From Seinonella peptonophila (GTDB lineage: Bacteria; Bacillota; Bacilli; Thermoactinomycetales; Thermoactinomycetaceae), in assembly GCF_900129355.1 (NCBI RefSeq), contig NZ_FQVL01000002.1, positions 1 through 64,000 on the forward strand: a stretch of 64,000 nucleotides of DNA, written 5' to 3'. Shown here piece by piece: positions 41,464 through 48,707 of the stretch. The translations under genes were made by a program, and so were the position numbers. The notes under the pieces were generated by a model. That model saw only the letters and a program-made list of their open reading frames with translations. It did no database searches and was not told the DNA's origin. Numbering within the stretch: position 1 is the stretch's first letter; each line of letters begins with the position of its first letter.

Positions 41464-41624
41464 GATGGTAACGCCATCAACGGGATGGCGGTTTAACGCG
41501 GAGAAGACTTACATTTCCCCAATAAGTTCTTCCTCCGGTTTCTCCTCTCCCATTTCGTATCTTTCATCATTGATCGTTCGGAAGATACAGATTTGGCTCG
41601 CGTAATAACGCGAGCTCTTTTTTA
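41464..41624 (+). ncRNA. Candidate structured RNA ending in an intrinsic terminator
   Basis: In the 611-base gap upstream of rsmD the plus strand has a chain of foldable segments: CGCCATC/GATGGCG (41472-41490), with the alternative pairing GATGG/CCATC (41464-41478) that excludes it; an imperfect GGAGAAGACTT stem (41500-41536); GTATCTT/AAGATAC (41557-41588); and a terminator GCTCGCGT/ACGCGAGC followed by TCTTTTTT (41596-41624). No plus-strand gene lies just before or after, so it would be a free small RNA or a leader remnant. No clear plus promoter was found. The rest of the gap holds a 7-bp hairpin at 41631-41687 and nothing else that I can name. Confidence 0.4.
41596..41624 (+). terminator. 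Orphan intrinsic terminator
   Basis: A perfect 8-bp stem GCTCGCGT/ACGCGAGC with loop AATA is followed by TCTTTTTTA on the plus strand. There is no open reading frame of any family I recognise in front of it. Confidence 0.75.
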
Positions 41625-41916
41625 TATCTGGCGAGAGAGAAAACCCTAGCTTTATCTATGGGGAGAGAGAGATTTTACCCCTCTCGCAGCCTGACTATGT
41701 CTCATCTTTTCTGATCTTTCAATCCATCTCATATTTGTTGTGAAATTGGCAAAGAATTGACGAATGTCCCCAATACAAGCCCTAAGACTTGACAAGAGCA
41801 AGGTGATTTTCAAATGTTTTAGAAGCCTACTGTAATAGTCTTGGAGATTTACTGTTCAAACGATCCGACTCCTTCGAAAAGAATTAGATTTAAGTACCCA
41901 TACATAATGAACCAAA

Positions 41917-41944
41917 TGACCGCTTGCTCTATGGCAAACGGTCA
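41917..41944 (-). terminator. Terminator of the 101-residue protein gene
   Basis: An 11-bp stem (one G-T pair; 41917-41927 with 41934-41944) lies six bases past the stop codon, followed by a short T-rich tract on the minus strand. Confidence 0.55.
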
Positions 41945-41950
41945 CTTATT

Positions 41951-42256
41951 TTAAATATATTGTTTCATAAACTGTGCCTCCCAAGGAGTAATCACTCCTT
42001 TTTGAATCAAGACATCGATCAACTCATACGATACTGCATGCCATTCGGGTGATTGTCGTAGTAAATTGATCTCCCTTTCTGTAAATAATTCGTATGGTAA
42101 GCCTGAGGCATAGTTCCATAAAGCTCGTACGCCATGACGAGCACGTATTCGCCGAGCTCTATTGATGATCGATTCGATCTTTTCTGCTGTTAGCGCCCGA
42201 CGTCCAATCCGTTGATTCACACGTTCAGCTAATTGTTGATAATACTTACGACTCAT
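41951..42256 (-). CDS. Unknown 101-residue protein
   Basis: I do not recognise this protein. It is basic in its first half (RVNQRIGRRALTAEKIESIINRARRIRARHG) and looks all-helical, with no signal peptide, membrane segment or cysteines. The middle reads RALWNYASGLPYELFTEREIN, and the C-terminus has GVITPWEAQFMKQYI. The start ATG 42256 is fixed by AAGGAGGT eight bases upstream; thirteen upstream in-frame codons are not used. A good ribosome site and a terminator-like hairpin argue that it is a real gene. It stands alone between rsmD and the merR-type regulator. Confidence 0.65.
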   Translation of the reverse strand: MSRKYYQQLAERVNQRIGRRALTAEKIESIINRARRIRARHGVRALWNYASGLPYELFTEREINLLRQSPEWHAVSYELIDVLIQKGVITPWEAQFMKQYI

Positions 42257-42519
42257 TTTTTGAACCTCCTTGACGTCTCTTGGTAATATATGCACAATCC
42301 CTAAAAGGAGGTTCGTTTGGAAAGAAACAAATCTGCTCGTTTAAAATCCACGTAGGACCATGCATGTCTATTTATTTTGCTCTCTCCAATTGATCACATC
42401 CTCAATATCGATACATATAGACAGACTAAAACACTTTCATGTTATGCTTACTGGCATTCCGCCTAGTCTGATACGATTCATAATCGAAATTTCATTCATA
42501 TATTTTTGCTTTTGAAATG
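42257..42519. other. Noncoding gap before the MerR-type regulator
   Basis: Together with the promoter and leader bases up to 42570, more than 300 bases carry no recognised gene. A perfect ribosome site AAAAGGAGG at 42303-42311 stands before TTG 42317 and a 12-codon frame on the plus strand, too short to call. Otherwise I see only AT-rich sequence. Confidence 0.4.
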
Positions 42520-42550
42520 TTGACTCTGACCTTAGAGGAGGATTTAGCAT
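42520..42550 (+). promoter_or_regulatory. MerR-type promoter with 19-base spacer and operator dyad
   Basis: TTGACT (42520-42525) and TAGCAT (42545-42550) are separated by 19 bases, the overlong spacing that MerR-family activators correct by twisting DNA. An imperfect dyad CTCTGACCTTAGAG fills the spacer. It lies 20 bases upstream of the regulator's start, so the regulator probably controls itself. Confidence 0.65.
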
Positions 42551-42570
42551 TTATCACAAGGGGGATGCAA

Positions 42571-43329
42571 ATGATGCTGCTAACTGTAAAGGAAATGTCA
42601 AAACTCGCAGACGTTTCGATCAAAACACTCCATCACTATCATAAAATTGGGCTACTTTTGCCCGCCCAAGTAACAGAAGCTGGCTATCGACTATATGGAC
42701 AAAAAGAATTAGAACGTTTGCAAGGAATCCTTTTCTTTCGTGAGCTTGATTTCCCCTTAAAAATGATTCACAAAATATTAGACAGTAACTTGGATCGGAT
42801 ATCGATATTAAAACAACAAAAGAAGTTATTTCTAAAACGAATCCAAAAACTTCATCAATTAATTAACACAATCGACGAATCGATCCATTCTACTGTGAAA
42901 GGAGAACATATGGACCAATCAAATCTTTTTCGTGGTTTTTCGTCTGAAGCAGAATGGGAAGAGGCATTACAAGAACAAAACGAACATCTCACTCAAGCAT
43001 ATCAATATGATCTATTAAAAGAGAATTCTATTCAAATCGAGGAAATGAATGAAGCGGCCATCGAGGCACAACGCTTTACATCAAAAATGATAGCTGCCCT
43101 TCAAAATAAGCTCACGGCAAATGATGATCAAGTGCAAGCAATTGTCAAACAGCATTTACATTATCTAAATACGCATGGACACCAAATAAAACCTTCTGAC
43201 TACTTGCAACAAACAAGGTTCTTTATTGAAGATGATTTTCATCGTGAGATGCTTGAATCACAACAACCCGGTCTTGCTTATTATCTTCATGTTGCAGCAA
43301 TTTCTTATGCCGAAACCCAACAAAAATAA
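42571..43329 (+). CDS. MerR-family regulator with TipAS antibiotic-recognition domain
   Basis: The 252-residue protein has an N-terminal MerR winged helix (VKEMSKLADVSIKTLHHYHKIGLLLPAQVTEAGYRLY), a linker coiled coil and a C-terminal TipAS-like domain (about 125-250, ending DYLQQTRFFIEDDFHREMLESQQPGLAYYLHVAAISYA). TipAS domains in TipAL and Mta bind thiopeptides or other drugs, and their proteins activate multidrug transporters. The start is ATG 42571 behind AAGGGGG. The frame extends to 42517, but that part overlaps the promoter. The drug-exporter gene 1 kb downstream is a plausible target but has no copy of this dyad. Confidence 0.9.
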   Translation: MMLLTVKEMSKLADVSIKTLHHYHKIGLLLPAQVTEAGYRLYGQKELERLQGILFFRELDFPLKMIHKILDSNLDRISILKQQKKLFLKRIQKLHQLINTIDESIHSTVKGEHMDQSNLFRGFSSEAEWEEALQEQNEHLTQAYQYDLLKENSIQIEEMNEAAIEAQRFTSKMIAALQNKLTANDDQVQAIVKQHLHYLNTHGHQIKPSDYLQQTRFFIEDDFHREMLESQQPGLAYYLHVAAISYAETQQK

Positions 43330-43337
43330 TTAACCTA

Positions 43338-43365
43338 GCGACTTCTGCTGAATAAGCAGAAGTCT
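43338..43365. repeat. 28-base direct repeat with perfect hairpin, copy 1
   Basis: Starts eight bases after the MerR gene stop. It contains a 10-bp perfect stem (43340-43349 with 43355-43364) and the loop GAATA. An identical copy lies at 43641-43668. It may also act as a weak terminator for the upstream gene. Confidence 0.8.
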
Positions 43366-43640
43366 CAGACTAATGAAAAACCTATATGCTAAAAAGACGT
43401 TGTCGTACAATTGGGTAGAAGAAGGAGAAATCGTGAAGTTAATATTTCGCTGCGGAGCGACTTTCAGGTGCTACATAGCCTCGACTATGAAGCGAAGAAT
43501 AGGCGGTAGTACTGTTTGAGGCGTTAGCCGAGTTGATACCGCCCTGAGCAAGTAGTCGAGGCGCCTTGAAGACTTCTTCGCAGCCTGAAATGGAGGCGAA
43601 GCGTGAAAGATTGACGGAACTTTTACTTTGTCTACAAGCT
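43366..43640. other. Structured, possibly RNA-coding element between two identical hairpins
   Basis: The 275 bases between the repeats are richer in G+C than their surroundings and full of inverted repeats: TCGCT/AGCGA (43447-43460), GCCTCGACTA with TAGTCGAGGC (43478-43487, 43553-43562) and, nested inside, GGCGGTA with TACCGCC (43502-43508, 43537-43543). This nested arrangement suggests a conserved RNA fold or a small non-autonomous mobile element. A minus-strand frame across it (43439-43693) looks like an accidental one. I cannot name the family. Confidence 0.55.
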
Positions 43641-43668
43641 GCGACTTCTGCTGAATAAGCAGAAGTCT
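43641..43668 (+). repeat. 28-base direct repeat with perfect hairpin, copy 2
   Basis: Identical to 43338-43365. On the plus strand it is followed by TCTTTTTAATA, so this copy would work as an intrinsic terminator for a transcript crossing the structured element. Confidence 0.8.
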
Positions 43669-43686
43669 TTTTAATATGAAATACAG

Positions 43687-43726
43687 TTGACAAACCTCCT
43701 CGTTAGAACTAATATGGTTACAACAA
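43687..43726 (+). promoter_or_regulatory. Promoter and operator of the Rrf2-type regulator
   Basis: TTGACA (43687-43692), 17 bases and TAATAT (43710-43715) form a near-consensus promoter. A 25-base site at 43702-43726, with the halves GTTAGAACTAA and GGTTACAACAA, covers the -10. The same site with 20 of 25 matches occurs before the exporter gene at 44193-44217, so both are probably bound by the regulator encoded here. Binding over the -10 would repress. Confidence 0.75.
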
Positions 43727-43738
43727 GAGGTGAACTTG

Positions 43739-44173
43739 GTGAAAAAACTTAGTTGCCGTTTCCCGATGGGAATCCATATCTTGGCATTAATTGCTATTCA
43801 GCCAACTCTTTGTACAGGAGATTATTTGGCAAAGCAACTTCAGACAAACCCAGTTGTGATTAGAAAGATCATTGCTATGCTGAAAAAGGCAAAACTTGTA
43901 CAGGTACGCGCAGGTGTGGGGGGTGCTTCTCTACTAAAATCTACTGATCAGATCACACTACTCGATATATATAAGGCAGTTGAAGTAGTTGATCATGATG
44001 GTGAACTCTTTAACATTCGCGATGAGTCTAATTCTTCGTGTCAAATTACATCTTCACTTTCAGCTAACATCTGTGAGACTTTAAATGAAGCTCAACAAAT
44101 GATGGAACAATATTTGGCACAAATATCTTTACAGCAACTGTTAGATCAATCATTTCACTCTTTAGCTCAATAA
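43739..44173 (+). CDS. Rrf2-family transcriptional regulator (YwnA-like)
   Basis: The product (about 144 residues) resembles YwnA-type Rrf2 regulators: the N-terminal winged helix SCRFPMGIHILALIAIQPTLCTGDYLAKQLQTN with NPVVIRKIIAMLKKAKLV as recognition region, the wing GVGGASLLK, and a helical C-terminus. It lacks the three-cysteine Fe-S cluster of IscR and NsrR; only isolated cysteines are present. The start is GTG 43739, behind AAGAGGTG; GTG 43730 would add three residues. It is followed by the exporter gene in the same direction and probably controls it. Confidence 0.88.
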   Translation: MKKLSCRFPMGIHILALIAIQPTLCTGDYLAKQLQTNPVVIRKIIAMLKKAKLVQVRAGVGGASLLKSTDQITLLDIYKAVEVVDHDGELFNIRDESNSSCQITSSLSANICETLNEAQQMMEQYLAQISLQQLLDQSFHSLAQ

Positions 44174-44192
44174 GAGCTAATTTTTTGCCTTA

Positions 44193-44254
44193 GTTATAAC
44201 TAAATCGGTTATAACAAACAAACGTTTGACAAAGAACGTATATTCTTATATAAT
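44193..44254 (+). promoter_or_regulatory. Exporter promoter with upstream Rrf2-type operator
   Basis: A perfect consensus promoter, TTGACA (44226-44231), 17 bases, TATAAT (44249-44254), stands before the exporter gene. The operator-like site (GTTATAACTAA...GGTTATAACAA, 44193-44217) ends eight bases upstream of the -35. Confidence 0.75.
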
Positions 44255-44322
44255 CCCTATTACTGCATTTGAGGACTAGAAGCATACATTTCAAAAATGA
44301 ATAATAGAAAGGATTTTTTTCT

Positions 44323-45714
44323 GTGTCTCAAACCACTACACAAACTTCTTCAGAGATTAAACGAATTGTACCTTGGATTATTTACGTCATCTTTTTTGCT
44401 GTATTAAATGAAACTGTTTTTAATGTGTCTACGCCCAATATAGCCAAACAGTTTCAACTACATCCATCACAAGTGAGTTGGATTATTACTATCTTCATTA
44501 TCTTTTTCGGTATGGGCTCAGTAATATTTGGTAAACTTTCTGATATGTTTAGTGTCAAAAGATTGATATCTATCGGAATTATTAGTTATAGTGCTTCGTC
44601 ACTGATTGGTTTTATCTTTAACGACACTTATCCAATTGTCCTCTTCTCAAGAGCGATTCAAGGAGCAGGAGCTTCTGCCATCCCTGCACTTGTCATGGTG
44701 ATTGTTGCAAGGTACTTTACCAAAGACGAGCGTGGAAAATTATTTGGATGGATCACCTCAACCGTTTCATTTGCAATTGGTGTAGGTCCTGTATTAGGAG
44801 GGTATATCTCCGGCAGTTTTCATTGGTCATACTTATTTATGATTCCTGTATTTTCACTTGTAGCACTCCCATTTTTAAACCGTCTGTTACCCCATGAAGA
44901 GACGAAAGAAGGACGGCTTGACATACTAGGCACACTCTTAATGGCAATTATTGTTTCAACACTTATCTTATTTGTAACCGAAGAAAATTGGTTCTATTTG
45001 ATTGGAACAATACTCTCGCTCATCTGGTTTATTATTCATATTCACCGAGTTGATGAACCGTTTGTTGACCCCCAATTGTTCTCTAACCCACTGTACCGTA
45101 GCGGGATTATGATTGGTTTTCTGGTCTTTAGCACAGTGATGGGCATCATGTTTTTGCTCCCATTAATGTTTAATGGTCTCTATCATTTAGAGTCATCATC
45201 GATAGGATTAATCATGTTTCCAGGTGCTTTTAGTGCTGTTATTTTTGGAACAGTTGCGGGAAATATGACTGTGAAAAAGGGAAGTCATTTTGTTGTTTAT
45301 CTGGGTCTAGGATTCATAACCCTAAGCCTGTTATTACAATCTTCACTCTTCGGTCTCTGGGTATGGTATATTGGAATGGCTTTGATCCTTCTCTATATTG
45401 GTTTCTCTTTCCTTCAAACAGCTTTGATCGAAAGTGTGACGAATATTCTTCCCAAAGAGCAAGTGGGCGTAGGAATGGGCTTTTACAATCTTACTTCCTT
45501 TATCTCTGGTGCAATTGGAACAGCGCTTGTTTCAAAAGCCTTAGAATCTCCGTTGCTAAAAGTTGAGTTACATCCGCTCGTCACCCATACTTCTGCCTAC
45601 CAATATAGTAATTTGCTTTTGATCTTTGTCTTTGTCATTCTCGTTGCGACTCTACTCTATTACTTCACGTTTGGTAGAGATTCCAAGACAGAACTATCAA
45701 ATGAATCGATATAA
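44323..45714 (+). CDS. MFS drug exporter of the TetA(L)/TetA(K)-like 14-TMS type
   Basis: The 463-residue membrane protein has about 14 hydrophobic segments. Its markers are those of the DHA2 drug:proton antiporters related to TetA(L/K): FFAVLNETVFNVSTPNIAKQF in helix 1, GKLSDMFSVKRL in the motif A loop, RAIQGAGASAIPALVMVIVARY and the antiporter motif GVGPVLGGYISG. The C-terminal half keeps GVGMGFYNLTSFISGAIGTAL. Tetracycline as substrate is not proven; a general drug or metabolite exporter is equally possible. The start is GTG 44323, nine bases after GAAAGGA. It follows the Rrf2-type regulator gene and ends at a strong terminator. Confidence 0.9.
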   Translation: MSQTTTQTSSEIKRIVPWIIYVIFFAVLNETVFNVSTPNIAKQFQLHPSQVSWIITIFIIFFGMGSVIFGKLSDMFSVKRLISIGIISYSASSLIGFIFNDTYPIVLFSRAIQGAGASAIPALVMVIVARYFTKDERGKLFGWITSTVSFAIGVGPVLGGYISGSFHWSYLFMIPVFSLVALPFLNRLLPHEETKEGRLDILGTLLMAIIVSTLILFVTEENWFYLIGTILSLIWFIIHIHRVDEPFVDPQLFSNPLYRSGIMIGFLVFSTVMGIMFLLPLMFNGLYHLESSSIGLIMFPGAFSAVIFGTVAGNMTVKKGSHFVVYLGLGFITLSLLLQSSLFGLWVWYIGMALILLYIGFSFLQTALIESVTNILPKEQVGVGMGFYNLTSFISGAIGTALVSKALESPLLKVELHPLVTHTSAYQYSNLLLIFVFVILVATLLYYFTFGRDSKTELSNESI

Positions 45715-45715
45715 T

Positions 45716-45745
45716 AAAGGCTAGGGTAAAATCCCTAGCCTTTTT
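45716..45745. terminator. Bidirectional terminator between exporter and recG
   Basis: An 11-bp perfect stem AAAGGCTAGGG/CCCTAGCCTTT with loop TAAAAT and T5 on the plus strand serves the exporter and, from the other side, the convergent recG. Confidence 0.9.
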
Positions 45746-45747
45746 GT

Positions 45748-47796
45748 TTAATCGAGATGCTGTGCTTTTGTTTTTAAAGATGCTAAAAGCCTTTTTAATG
45801 ACTGGTCACTCGCATCTGCATTTTCTACATTTGCAACCCACTTTGCAGCATCGGCACGTGCATATTCCAAAATTTGTTGATCCATCGTTAAATCAGCAAT
45901 TTTAAACTCAGGTAGCCCACTCTGTTTCACACCTAAGAAGTCTCCTGGTCCACGTAAGCTTAAATCTTCTTCCGAAATCACAAAACCATCATTGGTCTCT
46001 GTCATAATCTTCATCCGTCCAACCCCTGTCTCGGTCTTAGGATCAGCGATTAAGATACATGTAGATGCATGTGAACCACGCCCAACACGTCCACGCAATT
46101 GATGTAACTGAGAGAGCCCAAAACGATCTGCATCGTAGATTACCATCGCTGTTGCATTTGGTACATTTACCCCCACTTCTACAACAGTTGTTGATACTAA
46201 AACTTGCAACTCATTTTTTGCAAATGCTTCCATTACCTCTTCTTTCTCAACTGCATGCATTCGCCCATGAAGTAAGCCTACTCGCAATGGAGCTAACTGT
46301 GTTACCAATTGTTCATATACATCTTGAGCATTTTGCAAATCAATCTTCTCTGACTCCTCAATCAATGGGCAAATCACATAAGCTTGTCTTCCTGTTTTAC
46401 ATTCTTTTTTGATAAAGGTGAGTACCTTTGACCAATGATCTTTCTTCACCCAATGTGTCTCAATCGGTTGACGGCCTGCAGGCATCTCATCAATGATAGA
46501 AACTTCCATCTCACCAAAATAAGTGATCGCTAATGTTCTTGGGATTGGCGTAGCCGTCATACAAAGGACATCTGGTAGAAAGCCCTTTTCACGTAGTGCT
46601 GTTCGCTGTTTTACCCCAAATCGATGTTGTTCATCGGTAATGACTAATCCTAATTTCTTAAAAGCAACACTTTCTTGGATTAATGCATGAGTTCCCACAA
46701 CAACATCTGCTAAACCGATTTCAATCTGCTCAAGCACAGTTCGTCTCTCTTTGGTACGCATGCCACCAACCAGAGATACCACTTTTAAACCATGTGTCTC
46801 TAACATCTGTCGCAATGATTTAGCATGTTGTTCAGCTAAAATTTCTGTTGGTACCATCAAAGCACCTTGATAGCCACTCAACCACACAGCATAGAGGGCA
46901 ATTGCAGCAATCACAGTTTTTCCTGAACCTACATCTCCCTGTAATAACCGATTCATTGGTGTATTAGCACGCAGATCCGATATAATCTCCTCCATGACAC
47001 GTTTCTGAGCTTTTGTCAAAGGGAAGGGCAAGCTTTCTGTTAAATGATCTATTTGTTTCATTGGAATCTGATGTTGAATTCCCTTTAATTGCTGCTGGTT
47101 TGTTTCTTTTAACCAGAAGATTTTGCATTCATAAAGAAAAAGCTCTTCATAGATCATTCGACGGCGTGCTTGATAAAGCTCCTCTCGGCTCCGCGGGAAA
47201 TGAAGCAGATACATGGCTTTAGCTCGAGAAAGGAAGTGATATTGTACACAAATCTCTGCCGGTAAAATCTCTTCAATCTCACGTCCAAAATGTACAAATG
47301 CTTGATAGACTAACTTTCGAATCGTTTTCATCTTAATACTTTGACTCAAGGAATAGATCGGTTCAAATTGCCCTAAAAACTTCTCTTGTTCTGCTTTGGA
47401 AAGAAGTGTTCGGGAAACTGTTATCTGTAACCTTTCTCGATCCCATCGACCTGCAACAGCTATTTCTTTTCCATCTGTTAATTTGTCTTTTAAGAAATGT
47501 TGATTAAACCAAACAAGCTGAACAGTTAACCCATCTACTTGACATCGCGCAACTAATCGCGACTTCTTTTTACCTAACCAACGAAGACTAGGTTGTCCTA
47601 CAATCATCCCTTGAATGGCTACTTTTTCATCTTCAACTGCCTGTGATAAGTCAGAGAGACGCATATCTTCATATCGAAACGGAAAGTAAGTGAGCAAATC
47701 CCAAATCGAGTTAATTTGAAGTTGTTGTAACTGTTCAATCTGTCGATTTGTTATTTCTGGCAGTTCCCTCAGTTGCATTTTTTCAAGTTGACTCAT
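45748..47796 (-). CDS. recG: ATP-dependent DNA helicase RecG
   Basis: RecG remodels stalled forks and branched DNA. The 682-residue protein has the N-terminal wedge/OB domain (about 1-160), then helicase motifs GDVGSGKTVIAAIAL (about 280), DEQHRFGVKQR (about 383), CMTATPIPRTLA (about 405), VSTTVVEVGVNVPNATAMV and QLHQLRGRVGRG (about 590). It is last in the asp23-fakA-degV-recG unit; ATG lies behind GGAGGAT. In Bacillus fapR follows recG; here the accessory region and the ylb genes intervene. Confidence 0.97.
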   Translation of the reverse strand: MSQLEKMQLRELPEITNRQIEQLQQLQINSIWDLLTYFPFRYEDMRLSDLSQAVEDEKVAIQGMIVGQPSLRWLGKKKSRLVARCQVDGLTVQLVWFNQHFLKDKLTDGKEIAVAGRWDRERLQITVSRTLLSKAEQEKFLGQFEPIYSLSQSIKMKTIRKLVYQAFVHFGREIEEILPAEICVQYHFLSRAKAMYLLHFPRSREELYQARRRMIYEELFLYECKIFWLKETNQQQLKGIQHQIPMKQIDHLTESLPFPLTKAQKRVMEEIISDLRANTPMNRLLQGDVGSGKTVIAAIALYAVWLSGYQGALMVPTEILAEQHAKSLRQMLETHGLKVVSLVGGMRTKERRTVLEQIEIGLADVVVGTHALIQESVAFKKLGLVITDEQHRFGVKQRTALREKGFLPDVLCMTATPIPRTLAITYFGEMEVSIIDEMPAGRQPIETHWVKKDHWSKVLTFIKKECKTGRQAYVICPLIEESEKIDLQNAQDVYEQLVTQLAPLRVGLLHGRMHAVEKEEVMEAFAKNELQVLVSTTVVEVGVNVPNATAMVIYDADRFGLSQLHQLRGRVGRGSHASTCILIADPKTETGVGRMKIMTETNDGFVISEEDLSLRGPGDFLGVKQSGLPEFKIADLTMDQQILEYARADAAKWVANVENADASDQSLKRLLASLKTKAQHLD

Positions 47797-47799
47797 GAT

Positions 47800-48672
47800 T
47801 TAATCCTCCAGCAATACGATTACAACGCCTGTCGCATATGGTCCAAGATGAGAAGAGACAGTGGGACCAAAATTTGTGATCACATGATCTTCAACTTGAT
47901 ACTGCTCTTTTAGTATACGAAGCCATTCTTCTCCTTCTTCTCTGCGTATGCCAGACAGGATTCCAATCTGAACACGACTTTTTGGAGGAAACTCATCAGA
48001 TAAAAGAGAAAAAATTCGCCTTGCTGCCTTTTTACGCCCTCTCACACGATCAATTGGGATCACAGTTCCTTCTTCGTTTAAAGAGATAATCGGTTTAATA
48101 TTTAGTAATGATCCAATCAGTTTGGAAGCTTTGCCAATCCGCCCTCCTTTTTGTAAATATTCTAATGTATCTACATAAGCGTACACACGTAGATTTTTCT
48201 TTGTTTGGTTCGCTATTTGCACACATTCATCAGTCGATTTTCCTTCTTTGGCTGCACGTGCAGCATTGATTACCATTTGTCCCATTGCAAATGTAACACT
48301 TTGGGAATCTAATGTTTTAATCTTTATATCCTTATACTTTTCTTGAACCATTTGCGCAGCTAATGTTGCTGATTGATAAGTACCACTTAACACAGAAGAG
48401 ACATGGATCGACAAAATCTCCTTTGTCCCTTGTTCAATCATTGCTTCAAATGATTGCATAAAATCATTTGGTGAGGGCTGTGATGTGGTAGCGATATGAT
48501 CAATTTGCTCAATTTTTTGGTAAAATTCTTGTGTATTTATATCTACTCCGTCTAAATAGCGATTACCGTCGATTTGTACCTTTAGAGGGACGACCCAAAT
48601 TCCTAATTCATTGACGATTTCTTGAGGTATATCAGCAGTGCTATCGGTTAATATCCGAACTATTTTCTCCAT
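47800..48672 (-). CDS. DegV family fatty-acid-binding protein (FakB-like)
   Basis: DegV proteins bind one fatty acid and, as FakB, present it to the kinase FakA. The protein (about 290 residues) has RILTDSTADIPQEI at the N-terminus, the acyl-binding loop TTSQPSPNDF (about 65), HVSSVLSGTYQSA, and LEYLQKGGRIGKA (about 157), all family hallmarks, with the C-terminal region FGPTVSSHLGPYATGVV. It lies 36 bases after fakA, which supports a kinase-carrier pair. ATG 48672 is preferred to 48690, which has no ribosome site. Confidence 0.92.
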   Translation of the reverse strand: MEKIVRILTDSTADIPQEIVNELGIWVVPLKVQIDGNRYLDGVDINTQEFYQKIEQIDHIATTSQPSPNDFMQSFEAMIEQGTKEILSIHVSSVLSGTYQSATLAAQMVQEKYKDIKIKTLDSQSVTFAMGQMVINAARAAKEGKSTDECVQIANQTKKNLRVYAYVDTLEYLQKGGRIGKASKLIGSLLNIKPIISLNEEGTVIPIDRVRGRKKAARRIFSLLSDEFPPKSRVQIGILSGIRREEGEEWLRILKEQYQVEDHVITNFGPTVSSHLGPYATGVVIVLLED

Positions 48673-48707
48673 TATCTCAACAACTCCCATAAAACAAGAT
48701 TGCTGTT

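Noticed and set aside
41478-41512. T-box-like string GGGATGGCGGTTTAACGCGG on the plus strand
   Set aside because: It departs from the T-box core, lies about 100 bases from the terminator and has no downstream plus-strand synthetase or biosynthetic gene.
43338-43668. CRISPR-like repeat pair
   Set aside because: Only two copies, 275 bases apart, each a perfect hairpin; no array, no cas genes.
43439-43693. 84-codon minus-strand frame across the structured element
   Set aside because: It spans the hairpin repeat and all nested stems, has low-complexity Ser/Ala-rich composition and no ribosome site; the sequence is better explained as a structured or mobile element.
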